NCBI GenBank assembly: GCA_024685135.1
Contig: JAIKWA010000028.1
Span: forward strand, 1-39,125
Reading direction: 5' to 3'
From: Saccharofermentans sp.
Lineage (GTDB): Bacteria; Bacillota; Clostridia; Saccharofermentanales; Saccharofermentanaceae
Length of the DNA: 39,125 nucleotides
The notes beneath the pieces were generated by a model. It had not been told where the DNA came from. It worked only from the letters and a program-made list of their open reading frames with translations, and searched no databases. The position numbers and the translations under genes were made by a program. This document shows, piece by piece, positions 1 to 7,033 of the stretch. Every line of letters starts with the position of its first letter. The stretch's first letter is position 1.

Positions 1-413
1 TCAGTTCTGTGTTTCTTGGTATCTACGCTCTTATACAGGAGCATGTTATCTACTGTTCCGTTGAAATCGCCCTTATAGGACTTGTATTTGGCTCTGGGCG
101 TAATTCCATATAGATTTAGTTTGGACATAAGCCTTTTTACAGCTTTGTGATTTACCGTCCAACCTTCGTTCCTAAGCTGTAGCGTGATCCTTCGATAGCC
201 ATAACGCTTATGGTTGTCAGTGTAGATGGTGGCTATGGCATCCATAAGATCCGTATTCTTAGCATCCGGATCGATGCGGTTCTTCCAATAGTAGTAATCA
301 GATCTCGGAAGACTCGGCAGTGAATCGTTTGAGTTAATGGTTTCAAGAATAAAATCCAACGAACACTTTAATTCTTGCCTTAACTCAGTCACTGCCTCGG
401 TCAGTTGTTCTTT
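1..413 (-). CDS. IS3-family transposase OrfB, N-terminal part (cut by window edge)
   Basis: OrfB is the catalytic half of the IS3 transposase. Only its N-terminal region is visible: about 20 residues of helix, then SDYYYWKNRIDPDAKN and the HTH_21 signature RYGYRRITLQLRNEGWTVNH followed by KAVKRLMSKLNLYG. The DDE catalytic domain lies beyond position 1. Its frame is -1 relative to the OrfA zipper frame, and the junction carries GAAAAG, consistent with the programmed -1 frameshift that makes OrfAB in this family. No independent start codon with a ribosome-binding site was found, so the left boundary given is the likely frameshift zone. Confidence 0.8.
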
Positions 414-896
414 TCCTTCTTTTCTTCCTCGTGAGTTAAGGCATACAATTTTTTTAAGTATTCGGCTTCTATGGTCTTCTTCAACAGTTGTTTGCGAAGG
501 AGTTCGTTCTCCTTCTCCAGTTCTTCGACTGTCTTCTTTTTCTTTGTCACGGGTTGAAGGCCTGCCTTTCTTCTTAGTAACAACATTATACCCGTTCTCG
601 ATGTAGGATTTAATCCATCGACTCAATACACTATCTGTTGTTAATCCAAGATCAAGGGCAACGGCATTAACAGGCTCACCATTTACTAATACGCGATTAA
701 TTGCAGCTAATTTGTACTTTGGGGAATAATTTGTGTGTTTATGTCTGATAGCATCTATACCATGTTTATCAATTAAGCTACACATATATCGAATAGAGGA
801 CGAGTTTAAACCATATTTTTTAGATAGAGTGTCGCTTCCATAACCCTCACAATGCTTCTCGTAGATTTCTTTCTTTAATTCAAAACTGTATTTCAT
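401..896 (-). pseudogene. IS3-family transposase OrfA, frame-disrupted
   Basis: From the ATG at 896 the frame encodes about 110 residues of a helix-turn-helix DNA-binding region (MKYSFELKKEIYEKH... to IENGYNVVTKKKGRPS). The conserved leucine zipper that should follow (EELEKENELLRKQLLKK, then YLKKLYALTHEEE) lies in a different frame, ending at the stop at 401-403. The switch falls near 545-566 in an A-rich stretch and needs a +1 shift, not the -1 shift IS3 elements use, so a one-base indel is the simplest reading. Because OrfB is -1 relative to the zipper frame, the HTH and OrfB now share one uninterrupted frame from 896 to 1. That fused protein would have a scrambled zipper. A sequencing error is possible. 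Confidence 0.6.
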
Positions 897-902
897 ATAT
901 AA

Positions 903-929
903 ACCCCCGAAGTGTTCAACTTCAGGGGT
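903..929 (-). promoter_or_regulatory. Hairpin sequestering the transposase ribosome-binding site
   Basis: On the minus strand ACCCCTGAAGT (929-919) pairs with ACTTCGGGGGT (913-903) across a 5-base loop: 11 pairs, one of them T-G. The GGGGG at 908-904 is the only Shine-Dalgarno-like sequence ahead of the transposase ATG at 896 (spacing 7) and lies inside the stem. RNA entering from ilvE would fold and hide it; RNA starting inside the element might not. Several IS elements use such hairpins against impinging transcription; the role here is inferred. Confidence 0.55.
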
Positions 930-974
930 TCACTTCAATGACCGGTGGCTTTGGATCTCTTAATCTTGTTCAGA

Positions 975-2009
975 TCAGCAATTGATCTCCATGATCCAGC
1001 CCTCAGGTGCTTCAACAGTACCCATCTGGATGCCTGTGAGAGTCTCTCTGAGCTTAGTCATGACAGGACCCATATCAGTCATGCCGGAAGCGAATGTGAA
1101 TTCCTTGCCGTGATCGTTGATCGCACCGAGAGGTGAGATAACTGCAGCTGTACCGCAGAGACCGCCCTCTGTGAATGCACCACCCATAACTTCCTCGAGT
1201 GTAACCTCACGCTCCTCGATCTTCATGCCGCAATAATGCTCTGCAACATAAACGAGTGACCTTCTTGTGATGGAAGGCAGGATAGAGTCTGACTTAGGTA
1301 CAACGAGTGTGCCGTTGCCGTCTGTGAAGATGAGGTTAGCGCCGCCTGTCTCCTCGATCTTTGTTCTTGTAGCAGGATCAAGATAGATGTTCTCAGCGAA
1401 ACCTTCGTTATGTGCCGTAACGATAGCGTGCAGTGACATAGCATAGTTAAGACCTGCCTTGATGTTACCTGTTCCTCTCGGAGCAGCACGGTCAAAATCA
1501 GATACCTTAACTCTGATCGGCTTAGCACCACCCTTGAAGTAAGGGCCTACAGGTGTAGCGAAGATCCTGTACTGATAGTCGTCAGCAGGCTTAACGCCGA
1601 TAACGGGGTTGATACCGAAGATATAAGGTCTTAAGTATAAGGAAGCGCCTGTTCCGAACGGAGGAACCCATGCAGCGTTACCTGCAACAGTCTCCTGAAC
1701 TGATCTGATGAACATCTCCTTGGTAATCGGGGGGATCTCAAGGCGGACTGCAGAATCGTGAAGTCTGTCGGCGTTGAGGTCAGGACGGAATGTAACGATC
1801 TTGCCGTCAACAGTCTCATAAGCCTTAAGGCCTTCAAATACTGTCTGTGAATACTGAAGAACGCCTGCGTCTTCACTCATAACGATCATGTCGTCATCGA
1901 TTAGAGCGCCTTCGTCCCAAGCACCATTTGTGTAATTAGCGACAAAACGCTTGTCAGTTTTCTGATAAGAGAATGTCAGGTTTTCCCAATCAATGTTTTT
2001 CTTTTCCAT
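975..2009 (-). CDS. ilvE: Branched-chain amino-acid aminotransferase
   Basis: IlvE is a cytoplasmic fold-type IV PLP enzyme that makes valine, leucine and isoleucine from their 2-oxo acids with glutamate as amino donor. The 344-residue length fits the family. Visible marks are the N-terminal NLTFSYQKTD region, the active-site lysine in GTGNIKAGLNYAMSL, and the later ETGGANLIF and GTAAVISPLG stretches of the cofactor and substrate pocket. The start has AAGAAGGAA upstream at a good distance, and a promoter lies in the 48 bases before it. The protein appears complete although an IS sits 38 bases after the stop. It is not in the leu operon but supplies the last step of leucine synthesis made by leuCDB in this window. 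Confidence 0.93.
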   Translation of the reverse strand: MEKKNIDWENLTFSYQKTDKRFVANYTNGAWDEGALIDDDMIVMSEDAGVLQYSQTVFEGLKAYETVDGKIVTFRPDLNADRLHDSAVRLEIPPITKEMFIRSVQETVAGNAAWVPPFGTGASLYLRPYIFGINPVIGVKPADDYQYRIFATPVGPYFKGGAKPIRVKVSDFDRAAPRGTGNIKAGLNYAMSLHAIVTAHNEGFAENIYLDPATRTKIEETGGANLIFTDGNGTLVVPKSDSILPSITRRSLVYVAEHYCGMKIEEREVTLEEVMGGAFTEGGLCGTAAVISPLGAINDHGKEFTFASGMTDMGPVMTKLRETLTGIQMGTVEAPEGWIMEINC

Positions 2010-2045
2010 AGGATGTTCCTTCTTTCCTTAAATTTACTTCACAGC

Positions 2046-2054
2046 ATTATAGCA
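2046..2054 (-). promoter_or_regulatory. ilvE promoter, extended -10
   Basis: The minus strand reads TGCTATAAT, a consensus extended -10, 37 bases before the ilvE ATG. Start of transcription is expected near 2039. No good -35 was seen. A Shine-Dalgarno (AGAAGGAA) lies between it and the start codon. Confidence 0.55.
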
Positions 2055-2057
2055 CAA

Positions 2058-3170
2058 TCAGACGAATCTATAACCACATGCGTGGAAAACTGTCTCACCG
2101 GCTTTGATAACGGGAGAATCGAACTCGGGGATGTTTATCGCATTGGGGAACATCTGAGCTTCGAGACATACCGCACCATACTTTGTATAAGGCACATCGC
2201 CCTTCTGGTCAGTGCCGCCTAAGTGATTGCCTCCGTAGATCTGGATACCGGGCATATCGGTGAATACCTCCATTACCCTTCCGCTCTTGGGATCTTCTAT
2301 GGCACCGGCAAAGGAGAATGTGCCGGGAACGGTCTTAAGGCACCAGTTCTGATCGATACCCATTGACATCGTGATCTGGGGATCTTCGCTCTCGTTGAGC
2401 TCAGATACGAACCTGGCTTCCCTGCAATCGAAAACAGTTCCTTCTACATCCATTATCCTGCCGTCCGGGCAGTTAAACTCGTCTTTGAGAGTTACGCTGT
2501 CTGCGTTGATGGTAAGGAGCTGCTCACCTGTTGAGCCTGCATTATGACCTGCGAGATTGAAATATGCGTGGTTTGTGGGAGCAAAGACCGTATCCTTATC
2601 AGACTTTCCGATGTAGAGGATAAGGAGAGTCTTGTCTTCGAGCCAGCAATACATAACCTTTGTATCGAGATTGCCAGGGAAACCGCAAGCGCCGTCAGGT
2701 GAAACATATGACAGGAGCAAAGCCTCTCCGTCGCATTCTGCGATGCCTGCTATACCTGATTCGTGTATGTAAAGGTTTGCCTTAGCCTCCGATATTACCC
2801 GGCCTTCCCAGAATACGTTCTGGTATGCGGGATTGCCGGAGTGGAGATTGTTGGGGCCGTCGTTTGCGGGAAGCTCGTATGTAGTGCCGTTTAAGTTAAA
2901 CTTAGCACCTGAGATCCTGTTGGCACTTCTGCCTACGATCGAGCCGTGGTTGGAGCCGCTTGCCATATACTCGTCAAGACCCTTAAGGCCGAGCATTATG
3001 TCTGCTGCATTGCCGTCTTTATCCGGCACCATAAGATTGGTGATAAGCGCTCCGTAATTGATGATGGAAGCTTCGTATCCGCCGGGCACCGTAAGTGTAT
3101 ACTGCCTGGAGATCCCTTGGTACTTATCAGGGTTTGAAGCGGAAAGATAATCTTGAATAGTTATGCTCAT
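2058..3170 (-). CDS. galM: Aldose 1-epimerase (galactose mutarotase)
   Basis: GalM interconverts alpha and beta anomers of galactose and related sugars, feeding the Leloir pathway. The 370-residue protein has the expected landmarks: NYGALITNLMVPDKDG near the N-terminus, NRISGAKFNLNG, the catalytic histidine in TNHAYFNLAGH, and the catalytic glutamate in GAVCLEAQMFPNAIN near the C-terminus. The chosen ATG at 3170 lies 11-12 bases after GGAG; a GTG four codons upstream is in frame but would overlap that ribosome-binding site. No galactokinase or transferase genes are next to it. It lies between ilvE and fucO, each with separate promoters, so it is probably monocistronic. Confidence 0.93.
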   Translation of the reverse strand: MSITIQDYLSASNPDKYQGISRQYTLTVPGGYEASIINYGALITNLMVPDKDGNAADIMLGLKGLDEYMASGSNHGSIVGRSANRISGAKFNLNGTTYELPANDGPNNLHSGNPAYQNVFWEGRVISEAKANLYIHESGIAGIAECDGEALLLSYVSPDGACGFPGNLDTKVMYCWLEDKTLLILYIGKSDKDTVFAPTNHAYFNLAGHNAGSTGEQLLTINADSVTLKDEFNCPDGRIMDVEGTVFDCREARFVSELNESEDPQITMSMGIDQNWCLKTVPGTFSFAGAIEDPKSGRVMEVFTDMPGIQIYGGNHLGGTDQKGDVPYTKYGAVCLEAQMFPNAINIPEFDSPVIKAGETVFHACGYRFV

Positions 3171-3201
3171 TGGTAATCTCACTCCACATTTTAGTCAATG
3201 A

Positions 3202-3210
3202 ATTATAGCA
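3202..3210 (-). promoter_or_regulatory. galM promoter, extended -10
   Basis: TGCTATAAT on the minus strand ends 31 bases before the chosen galM ATG, so the leader would be about 25 bases. A second TATAAT lies 10 bases upstream (3212-3217), so two overlapping start sites are possible. No strong -35 is present. Confidence 0.5.
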
Positions 3211-3261
3211 TATTATAGACCTTTAAGTATTTTCAAATATTACATTCGCATATAATTATTT

Positions 3262-3302
3262 TTGCCTTAAATACAAACAGGCCGCTGCCGAGAGCGACCT
3301 GT
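3262..3302 (-). terminator. Intrinsic terminator after fucO
   Basis: The minus strand carries ACAGGTCGCT-CTCGGC-AGCGGCCTGT (3302-3277), a 10-pair stem with one T-G pair, followed by TTGTATTTAAGG. It begins 27 bases after the fucO stop and separates fucO from galM. Confidence 0.75.
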
Positions 3303-3328
3303 CTGCTTTATCAAGCATTTGCCAAAGA

Positions 3329-4474
3329 TTACATAAGCTTTCTGAACATCATCTCGAAGTCTTCAAGTGTTGCGTGCTTGGGGTTACCCGGAGCGCATGC
3401 ATCAGCTGCGGCAGACTCGCAGAGGAAAGGAAGATCCTCTTCCTTTAAGCTCTCGAGCTTTGTTGGGATACCAACATCTACCGAGAGCTTCCTTACTTCG
3501 TCTATCGCTGCCTTCCTGTATTCTTCAGGTGACATACCTGTTGTATCCACGCCGAATGCCTCTGCGATATCCTTGAACTTCTCCCCTGTCGTCTCCTGGT
3601 TGAATTCCATAACGATCGGGAGCATCATTGCGCAGGCAACGCCGTGAGGTGTGTCATAGACTGCACCCAGGGTGTGAGCCATAGAGTGAGCGATACCGAG
3701 ACCTACATTGGAGTAAGCCATAGCGGTTACATACTGTGCAAGAGCCATTCCCTCTCTGCCTTCGGGATCGTTTGCAACAGCCTTGCGCAGGCTCTTTGCG
3801 ATAAGCTTAATAGCCTCTAAGTCAAGACAGTCAGACAGCTCCCATGCTGCAGCCGTGGTATAGCCTTCTATCGCATGTGTAAGAGCGTCCATACCTGTTG
3901 AAGCCGTAAGGCCCTTGGGCATCGTAGACATCATGTCGGGATCTACTACTGCGATATCGGGGATATCGTTAGGGTCTACGCATACGAACTTACGCTTCTT
4001 CTCCACATCGGTGATCACGTAGTTGATCGTAGATTCTGCGCCCGTACCGCCTGTTGTGGGGACGGCGATCGTAAATACCGTGCGGTTCTTTGTGGGAGCA
4101 ACGCCCTCAAGGGATCTTACGTCGTAATACTCGGGGTTGTTGACGATGATGCCGATACCCTTACCTGTATCCATTGAAGAACCGCCGCCTATGGTGATCA
4201 TGAAGTCAGCGCCTGAAGCCTTGAAGCAATCAACACCGTGCTGAACGTTCTCGATCGTGGGATTGGGCTTGATGTCGGAATATATCTCATAAGGTATTCC
4301 TTCTGCATCGAGCAGATCGGTTACCTTGCTTGTTACGCCGAACTTGAGAAGATCGGGGTCAGAAGCGACAAAAGCCTTCTTTAACCCTCTTGCCTTGATG
4401 ATGCCCGGGATCTCTGATATGGCGCCCTTGCCATGGTAAGAGATACCGTTAAGTACAAAACGATTTACTGCCAT
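3329..4474 (-). CDS. fucO: Iron-dependent alcohol dehydrogenase, lactaldehyde reductase type
   Basis: This group III alcohol dehydrogenase should reduce L-lactaldehyde to 1,2-propanediol with NADH, as in anaerobic fucose and rhamnose use. Its 381 residues line up closely with E. coli FucO: the NAD-binding GGGSSMDTGKGIGI, the segment NNPEYYDVRSLEG, TINYVITD, and KRKFVCVDPNDIPD. The four iron ligands fall at D196, H200, H263 and H277, the same numbers as in FucO. It has its own promoter, a ribosome-binding site (GGAGG) and a terminator. No fucose or rhamnose catabolic genes are beside it, so other short-chain alcohols or aldehydes remain possible substrates. Confidence 0.88.
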   Translation of the reverse strand: MAVNRFVLNGISYHGKGAISEIPGIIKARGLKKAFVASDPDLLKFGVTSKVTDLLDAEGIPYEIYSDIKPNPTIENVQHGVDCFKASGADFMITIGGGSSMDTGKGIGIIVNNPEYYDVRSLEGVAPTKNRTVFTIAVPTTGGTGAESTINYVITDVEKKRKFVCVDPNDIPDIAVVDPDMMSTMPKGLTASTGMDALTHAIEGYTTAAAWELSDCLDLEAIKLIAKSLRKAVANDPEGREGMALAQYVTAMAYSNVGLGIAHSMAHTLGAVYDTPHGVACAMMLPIVMEFNQETTGEKFKDIAEAFGVDTTGMSPEEYRKAAIDEVRKLSVDVGIPTKLESLKEEDLPFLCESAAADACAPGNPKHATLEDFEMMFRKLM

Positions 4475-4517
4475 TGGAATACCTCCTGTCTTGAACGGAA
4501 AATTGGTTTACCCTTCC

Positions 4518-4526
4518 ATTGTAACA
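4518..4526 (-). promoter_or_regulatory. fucO promoter, extended -10
   Basis: TGTTACAAT on the minus strand matches an extended -10 and predicts a start near 4511, giving a leader of about 37 bases that holds AGGAGG ahead of the fucO ATG. The -35 region is weak. Confidence 0.5.
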
Positions 4527-4564
4527 GGCAAAAGGTGCCGAGAATGTTATATTTTCGCAAACAA

Positions 4565-6274
4565 TCAGCTCTTGACGCGCCAGGTCTTAGGCGAATACTT
4601 AAAGACCTGTTTGCGCATAAAGAATACCAAAGAGGCAAAAACAATGCCGAGCAGCAAGCATATCACGGCTGCATTTGCAGGGATAACGCTTATGCCCAAG
4701 AGCAAGATGACCACTCCCCAGAAGGTGATGTTATATGCACCTCCCTTTACCTCGGCAGCAGATGTAAAAGGCTGGAAAAGATAGTAGAAAGCAAGATATA
4801 AGACAGAATATATGGCGCTCATCAGCACGGGGACAAGAATCGTAAAGATATACTGCAACGGATACTCCTGCCCTCCCGTATAGAACAGATACATGTTCAT
4901 GAAGAGTCCTATTGCAACGGCGGGGATCAGATTGATCTTTATCATCTGCTTCAGCCTTATATCGAAGAGCTTTAAGATGAGCTCAGGCTTTTTGAAGAAG
5001 TTGTATGTCATAAGCCCCATATCGCAATTGATATACATCGCCTGCGTGATCTTCCTGGTCCTGTCGATGATGAGCATGGGGATCAGAAGAAGAAGCAGAT
5101 GCGAACTTGCAAGCCATCTCATAAAAAATGCGAATACCTGCTCGTGAGGTTCGACACTCGGATCTTCAAAGCCCTTGAAGAGCAAGAGGTTTACGATATT
5201 CTTCCGCACCATCGATCCGGCCTGTTCCTTGCCAAAGTCAGTGATGTATCCGTGGACATAGACAAATACCGTAAGCGCAATGATGAATACGATCACGCAG
5301 GTAAGCAATATGCCGGGCGCTATGAGCATAGACTTATGCCTTTGGATAAATGCCTGATTCAGGAATTCAAAGCCCTTCCTGTCACCTTTTACCTTTGCTT
5401 TGTGATCGATCTTCTTATACTGCCTGGACTTATCGGGATGCTTATACTTATTCTCGTATAAGATCCTTCCGTTCTTCTCCTCTGCGAGTGCCTTGCGGTG
5501 AAGTGTGCCGTCAAATCTCCTTAAGCAAGCAAAGCCTATGATGCCCAAAGCGATAATAAGGAGCATAGTAAGGATAATTGCAGGAAGCGGAAGGAAAAAT
5601 CCGTTCATCATGATGATGATCGAACCTAAGAAGACGCCCGCAAAAACAAATATGCGCACTACGAGCCCTGCCGTGGTGACACGCATCGGCTTATTCTTCT
5701 TAAACCTCCCTGCATAGATCGCAGCATGGATACCCGTCGTTGCAACAACTGTTGCTACCGCCAAAAACGGTATGACAAGATAGCACCAGGGCTTGCCGCC
5801 CAAAGGTATCGCAACTATCATGGCGAGCATGGAGCCAATAAAGAGTCTTGCCAGATTGTAGATGAACAAAGTGATGTTGAGCTTATCGGCCTTCATCCTG
5901 AGCATGAATACCATATACTCTTTCTCGGTCGTACACTTAAACATATCGAGACCAAAGAACATCTCGCCTGTAAAATAGACAAGGAACAGATGGTAAGCTA
6001 CCATGCTGTAATCTTTCTCGTAGACCCCATTGAGTATGAGCGCCATAAGATAGACGATTGAAAACAAGACAAAATGGCCGATAAAAAGAGCCATTAATTC
6101 CCTGATGAATAAGACCACCCGGAACAGAGCCTTGAGCGCATAACTCTTATAGAGGCTGTCAGGGATGATGCTTCCTATTACAGGAGTGTTCCTGAGCTTG
6201 AATACCAGTCCGTTATAGCGGATCGCAGCTCTTAGGCGCAGGACCTCGCCTAAAGTCTTCTTTATATCACTCAT
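4565..6274 (-). CDS. ABC transporter membrane subunit, unassigned family
   Basis: This 569-residue membrane protein is the partner of the ATPase encoded just upstream, whose stop it overlaps. It has about twelve hydrophobic segments in two blocks, separated by a charged cytoplasmic stretch around residues 275-310 (RKALAEEKNGR through KGDRKGFEF). Two blocks of six helices fit an exporter permease that works as a fused pair. An ATG at 6280 is also in frame, but the one at 6274 is better spaced from AAGAG. I do not recognise a named family or substrate. No substrate-binding lipoprotein is nearby, which argues for export over import. Confidence 0.7.
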   Translation of the reverse strand: MSDIKKTLGEVLRLRAAIRYNGLVFKLRNTPVIGSIIPDSLYKSYALKALFRVVLFIRELMALFIGHFVLFSIVYLMALILNGVYEKDYSMVAYHLFLVYFTGEMFFGLDMFKCTTEKEYMVFMLRMKADKLNITLFIYNLARLFIGSMLAMIVAIPLGGKPWCYLVIPFLAVATVVATTGIHAAIYAGRFKKNKPMRVTTAGLVVRIFVFAGVFLGSIIIMMNGFFLPLPAIILTMLLIIALGIIGFACLRRFDGTLHRKALAEEKNGRILYENKYKHPDKSRQYKKIDHKAKVKGDRKGFEFLNQAFIQRHKSMLIAPGILLTCVIVFIIALTVFVYVHGYITDFGKEQAGSMVRKNIVNLLLFKGFEDPSVEPHEQVFAFFMRWLASSHLLLLLIPMLIIDRTRKITQAMYINCDMGLMTYNFFKKPELILKLFDIRLKQMIKINLIPAVAIGLFMNMYLFYTGGQEYPLQYIFTILVPVLMSAIYSVLYLAFYYLFQPFTSAAEVKGGAYNITFWGVVILLLGISVIPANAAVICLLLGIVFASLVFFMRKQVFKYSPKTWRVKS

Positions 6275-6977
6275 CGTCATCTCTTAAAGCCATTATTATC
6301 TTGTTCTTGAAGTCTGAATCACCGAGATCGCTCTTATCGATAGGTTCTATCTTGCCGTGACTCAGAAGTACGATCTCGTCGCAAAGATCCAGTGCGATAT
6401 CGAGAAGATGCGTTGAGAATATGGTTATACGCCCTTCCTTCTGGCTTCTTATGACATTCTTCATCTCTTCTGCGACGATGACATCAAGGGATGTAAGCGG
6501 CTCGTCGAGGAGCATGAGCTTAGGCGCTGCGATGATGTTTAGGAGCATCTGCATCTTGTTCTTGGTGCCATGAGAATAATCCTTGAGAAGACGGTCCCTG
6601 TCATCAGCGGGGATCGCCATATATTCCATATATTCGTCTATCGTCTTATCGGGCTTTATCTCCTCATGCACCTCGAGGAAGAACTTGAGAAACTCCCTGC
6701 CCGTAAGGAAATCCGGCACCGTAGGCGTAGATACGACATAGCCGATATCCTCAGGCAAGAGCTTGATCTTATCGGCAGAAGATGAGTCCTGTCTTAAGTA
6801 GAACTCGCCTCCGCTAATGCTCGTATCAGAGTTTACGCAATTGAAGAAGGTTGTCTTGCCGGCACCGTTCCTGCCGAGAAGACCATAGATCTTCCCTTCT
6901 TCGAAAACAAAATCCACATCATTAAGAACCGGCTTAGAGCCGTAGCTCTTAGCCAGATGGCTGATTACAAATTCCAT
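6267..6977 (-). CDS. ABC transporter ATP-binding protein (exporter type)
   Basis: A 236-residue ABC ATPase that drives the membrane protein encoded immediately downstream. It shows an A-loop tyrosine in LAKSYGSKPVL, Walker A GRNGAGKTT, a weak signature YSHGTKNKMQ where LSGGQ is usual, Walker B KLMLLDEPLTSLD and the H-loop histidine in IFSTHLLDIA. This form is common in ABC-2 style drug, lipid or peptide exporters. Its final codons overlap the start of the permease gene, so the two should be co-translated. It has its own promoter within the end of ppk1. Confidence 0.88.
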   Translation of the reverse strand: MEFVISHLAKSYGSKPVLNDVDFVFEEGKIYGLLGRNGAGKTTFFNCVNSDTSISGGEFYLRQDSSSADKIKLLPEDIGYVVSTPTVPDFLTGREFLKFFLEVHEEIKPDKTIDEYMEYMAIPADDRDRLLKDYSHGTKNKMQMLLNIIAAPKLMLLDEPLTSLDVIVAEEMKNVIRSQKEGRITIFSTHLLDIALDLCDEIVLLSHGKIEPIDKSDLGDSDFKNKIIMALRDDDE

Positions 6978-7022
6978 ACTATTCCCCCATGCCTTCTATA
7001 TCCGAAGGACTAAAACTGACTA

Positions 7023-7031
7023 ATTATATCA
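7023..7031 (-). promoter_or_regulatory. ABC exporter operon promoter, extended -10
   Basis: TGATATAAT on the minus strand overlaps the last codon region and stop of ppk1 and predicts transcription from about 7016, some 40 bases before the ATPase ATG. A TTGACA also lies here but only 4 bases from TATAAT, too close to serve as its -35. Confidence 0.4.
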
Positions 7032-7033
7032 TG

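Larger units (their letters stand above)
1..937 (-). mobile_element. IS3-family (IS150-like) insertion sequence, one end only
   Basis: The segment holds the transposase start region and one terminus of an IS3-family element; the rest lies beyond position 1. The outer end is placed near 937, where the minus strand begins TGAAGTGAACCCC, a usual style of IS150-group terminal repeat. Inside it are an OrfA helix-turn-helix region, a leucine zipper and the start of OrfB, in the order and orientation of IS3 elements. The other terminal repeat and any target-site duplication are not visible, so the exact end is an estimate. The element sits 38 bases beyond the ilvE stop codon and points the same way as ilvE. 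Confidence 0.8.

Noticed and set aside
1..896. A single open frame from 896 to 1 as a natural fused transposase
   Set aside because: The middle part in that frame has no zipper and no likeness to OrfA, whereas the +1 frame has the conserved zipper. An indel is the better explanation.
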